DNA from: CBDFKS01 sp965248905
Lineage (GTDB): Bacteria > Chloroflexota > Dehalococcoidia > Lucifugimonadales > JAGWBF01
Assembly (NCBI GenBank): GCA_965248905.1
Contig: CBDFKS010000004.1
Span: 231,530-295,529 of the forward strand
DNA: 64,000 nt
Reading direction: 5' to 3'
The translations under genes were made by a program, and so were the position numbers. The notes under the pieces were generated by a model that saw only the letters and a program-made list of their open reading frames with translations, searched no databases and was not told the origin of the DNA. Shown here one piece after another: positions 62,321 to 64,000 of the stretch (the stretch's first letter is position 1; every line of letters begins with the position of its first letter).

Positions 62321-62827
62321 ATGAAAACCTACCTGTTTCTTGTCGTGACCCTACTCGGCCTACTGGTGGCAGCCTGTGGAGGAGATGACCCAACTGCCGT
62401 CCCAACAACCGCATCCATAGTTCCTCCGGTTACTTCTTCGGTGCCGGGCGCCGCGGTTACCACCATACCCGGCCCCACGGACACTTCTGTTCCGGCCTCC
62501 TCATCCACAACAACCGCCCCCACCGACACGCCGGTACCGTCACCTACTGCGATGATGGAGCCTACGGATGAAGCCATGACCGGAGCTGCAGTCGACGCAC
62601 TTATTCAGGACTTTACCCACGTGGACCTGACCATAGATGCGGGCACCACCGTGACGTGGGACAACCGAGATCCCGCTCCCCACACCGTCACCTCCGGTCG
62701 ACCCACTGATTCCGACACCGGCTCGGTTTGGGATAGCGGTACCATGGCTGCCGGTAGGACTTTTAGCCGTACCTTTCAAGAGATGGGTACTTTCCTATAC
62801 TTCTGCCGCATACACCCCTCGATGTAG
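62321..62827 (+). CDS. Cupredoxin lipoprotein, first domain (ends at in-frame TAG)
   Basis: The 168-residue product has a lipobox signal (LLGLLVAACGG), a Thr/Pro/Ser-rich linker (about 25-85) and one amicyanin-like cupredoxin domain with copper ligands His in PHTVTSG, and Cys-His-Met in CRIHPSM. TAG at 62825-62827 replaces the CAG (Gln) found at the same place in the following domains, and the frame then stays open. Probable function: electron-transfer or copper-binding lipoprotein on the cell surface. Confidence 0.85.
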   Translation: MKTYLFLVVTLLGLLVAACGGDDPTAVPTTASIVPPVTSSVPGAAVTTIPGPTDTSVPASSSTTTAPTDTPVPSPTAMMEPTDEAMTGAAVDALIQDFTHVDLTIDAGTTVTWDNRDPAPHTVTSGRPTDSDTGSVWDSGTMAAGRTFSRTFQEMGTFLYFCRIHPSM

Positions 62828-64000
62828 GCGACCGTAACCGTCGTGGAGGCTATGGAGGAGCAACCCACACCTACTACAGCCCCCGCTGCGACATCAGCGC
62901 CACCAACGTCAACTCCGGCTCCTGAACCGGCACCTACAGACACACCGGTCCCTGAACCCACCATGGAGCCGATACCAACGACTCCCTCCGACGAGATGGT
63001 AACCATCACTTCAGAAATAATAAACTTCACTCTGGAAAACCTAACCCTCGAAAAAGGCTCAACCGTGACATGGGACCAACGAGACCCAGCTCCCCACACC
63101 ACCACCTCCGGCAACCCTGATGACTCGGACACCGGGGCGGTATGGGACAGCGGCACTTTCACCTCCGGAAATTCCTTCAGCCACACCTTCAATGAAGTGG
63201 GCACCTTCCCCTACTTCTGCCGAATCCACCCCCGAATCCACCCCCGAATCCACCCCTCTATGCAGGCCACCGTCACGGTGGTGGAGAGTCTGGACGAACA
63301 ACCCGCTGCAGAACCTACCGCCACCCCTACCACGGAGCCCACACCGACAACGCCGCCGACCGAAGAACCTCCTCCCGCCCCGGAGCCTATCGCCGTCTCT
63401 TCAGAAATAAGGGATTTCACACTAGAGAATCTAACTGTTCAGGTAGGCACTTCGGTTACGTGGATAATGCGGGACAGCACAACGCACACCGCTACCTCCG
63501 GCCAAGGGGCGGAACCCGACGGCGTCTGGGATAGCGGTTTCCTGAACGCGAATGAGTCTTCGGACCCGGTTGTCTTTAATGCTCCGGGCACCTTTCCTTA
63601 CTTCTGCCGAATCCACCCCTCTATGCAGGCCACCGTTACGGTAACGGAGAGCCTGACCGCTTCTGCAGAAGAACCTCCTCCTGCTCCAGAGCCGGTAACG
63701 GTCAGTTCAGAAATCATAAACTTCACTCTGGAAGACCTAACCATAGAAAAAGGCTCAACCGTGACATGGGACCAGCGGGACGGTTTCCCCCATACCACCA
63801 CGTCAGGTCTGCCCAACGACTCGGAGGCTGGGCAGGTATGGGACAGCGGTAATCTGAGCGCTGGAAACTCGTTCAGCCACACCTTTAGTGAGGTTGGTAT
63901 TTTCCCTTACTTCTGCCGAATCCACCCCTCTATGCAGGCCACCGTCACGGTAACGGAGAGCCTGACCGCTTCTCCGGAAGAACCTCCTCTCGCTCCAGAG
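62828..64000 (+). CDS. Cupredoxin repeat protein, continuation after TAG (3' partial)
   Basis: The same frame runs open to the window end and encodes three more cupredoxin domains, each ending in FPYFCRIHPSMQATVTV, separated by Pro/Glu/Thr-rich linkers. Domain 2 carries a triplicated RIHP. Read with the first domain this is one multi-cupredoxin lipoprotein interrupted by a CAG-to-TAG change. Domain 3 has the His ligand in THTATSG. The end of the gene is outside the window. Confidence 0.8.
63219..63254 (+). repeat. 12-bp tandem triplication encoding RIHP x3
   Basis: CGAATCCACCCC occurs three times in tandem within the copper-loop codons of the second cupredoxin domain. All other domains have one copy. 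Confidence 0.9.

Noticed and set aside
22334..62827. Recoding of TAG as an amino acid, given in-frame TAG in two secreted-protein genes
   Set aside because: TAG is used as the normal stop of several intact genes here, such as those ending at 1349 and 4066.
1..64000. CRISPR arrays
   Set aside because: No regularly spaced direct repeats were seen; dispersed palindromes explain the repetitive signals.

Overview
The window looks like a chromosome segment of a Chloroflexota bacterium, probably Dehalococcoidia or SAR202-like. That placement is an inference from gene content: several LLM-type flavin oxidoreductases, amidohydrolase, dienelactone hydrolase and MmgE/PrpD enzymes, an SdhA-SdhB-SdhE (HdrB-like) complex, a B12-dependent ribonucleotide reductase, and an rsmH-ftsA-ftsZ block with no murein genes. 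Genes are on both strands in short operons. Many have clear AGGAGG-type ribosome binding sites and TTGACA/TATAAT promoters.

Layout. 1-9.3 kb: a GrdB/PrdB-family protein whose reading frame crosses an in-frame TGA (probable selenocysteine), then small catabolic genes (amidohydrolase, dienelactone hydrolase, SDR, LLM oxidoreductase, Rieske protein, enoyl-CoA hydratase) and a frameshifted NDH-2/cNMP-binding fusion. 9.4-10.6 kb: an IS630 element. 10.6-17.9 kb: a 5'-3' exonuclease, tRNA-Arg, an oligopeptide ABC transporter part-operon, an LLM oxidoreductase and an alpha/beta hydrolase. 18.1-19.8 kb: an IS1182 element. 19.9-27.4 kb: a hypothetical protein, a decayed secreted protein, a ketopantoate-reductase-like gene and the sdhABE operon. 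27.6-36 kb: a P-loop kinase, two NHL proteins, aconitase and two convergent MmgE/PrpD genes. 36.4-47.6 kb: a PEPCK-like ATPase, tRNA-Arg, tRNA-His, leucyl aminopeptidase, DegV, a HAAS/PadR pair, YggT-ProC, PdxA and a YgiT/DUF4258 pair. 47.7-55.8 kb: nrdJ, nrdR, ftsZ, ftsA, rsmH. 55.8-64 kb: a structured RNA candidate, a Cas4/RecB-like nuclease, a 4-hydroxyphenylacetate 3-hydroxylase-like flavoprotein, an IS5 element, a CHRD protein and a repeat cupredoxin lipoprotein that runs off the end.

The genes form a heterotrophic set: oxidation and hydrolysis of small organic acids and aromatics, TCA-cycle steps (aconitase, succinate dehydrogenase) and cofactor, nucleotide and division housekeeping. 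Three families of palindromic intergenic repeats are scattered through the window. Several genes carry single lesions (a 7-bp duplication, a 1-nt indel, amber codons), two of them in secreted proteins.

The most unusual signals are the putative Sec codon with a SECIS-like hairpin, paired NrdR boxes spaced 31-32 bp upstream of both nrdR and nrdJ, a structured RNA enclosed by a long-range stem upstream of rsmH, the triplicated copper-ligand loop in the cupredoxin protein, and the large PEPCK-like protein.
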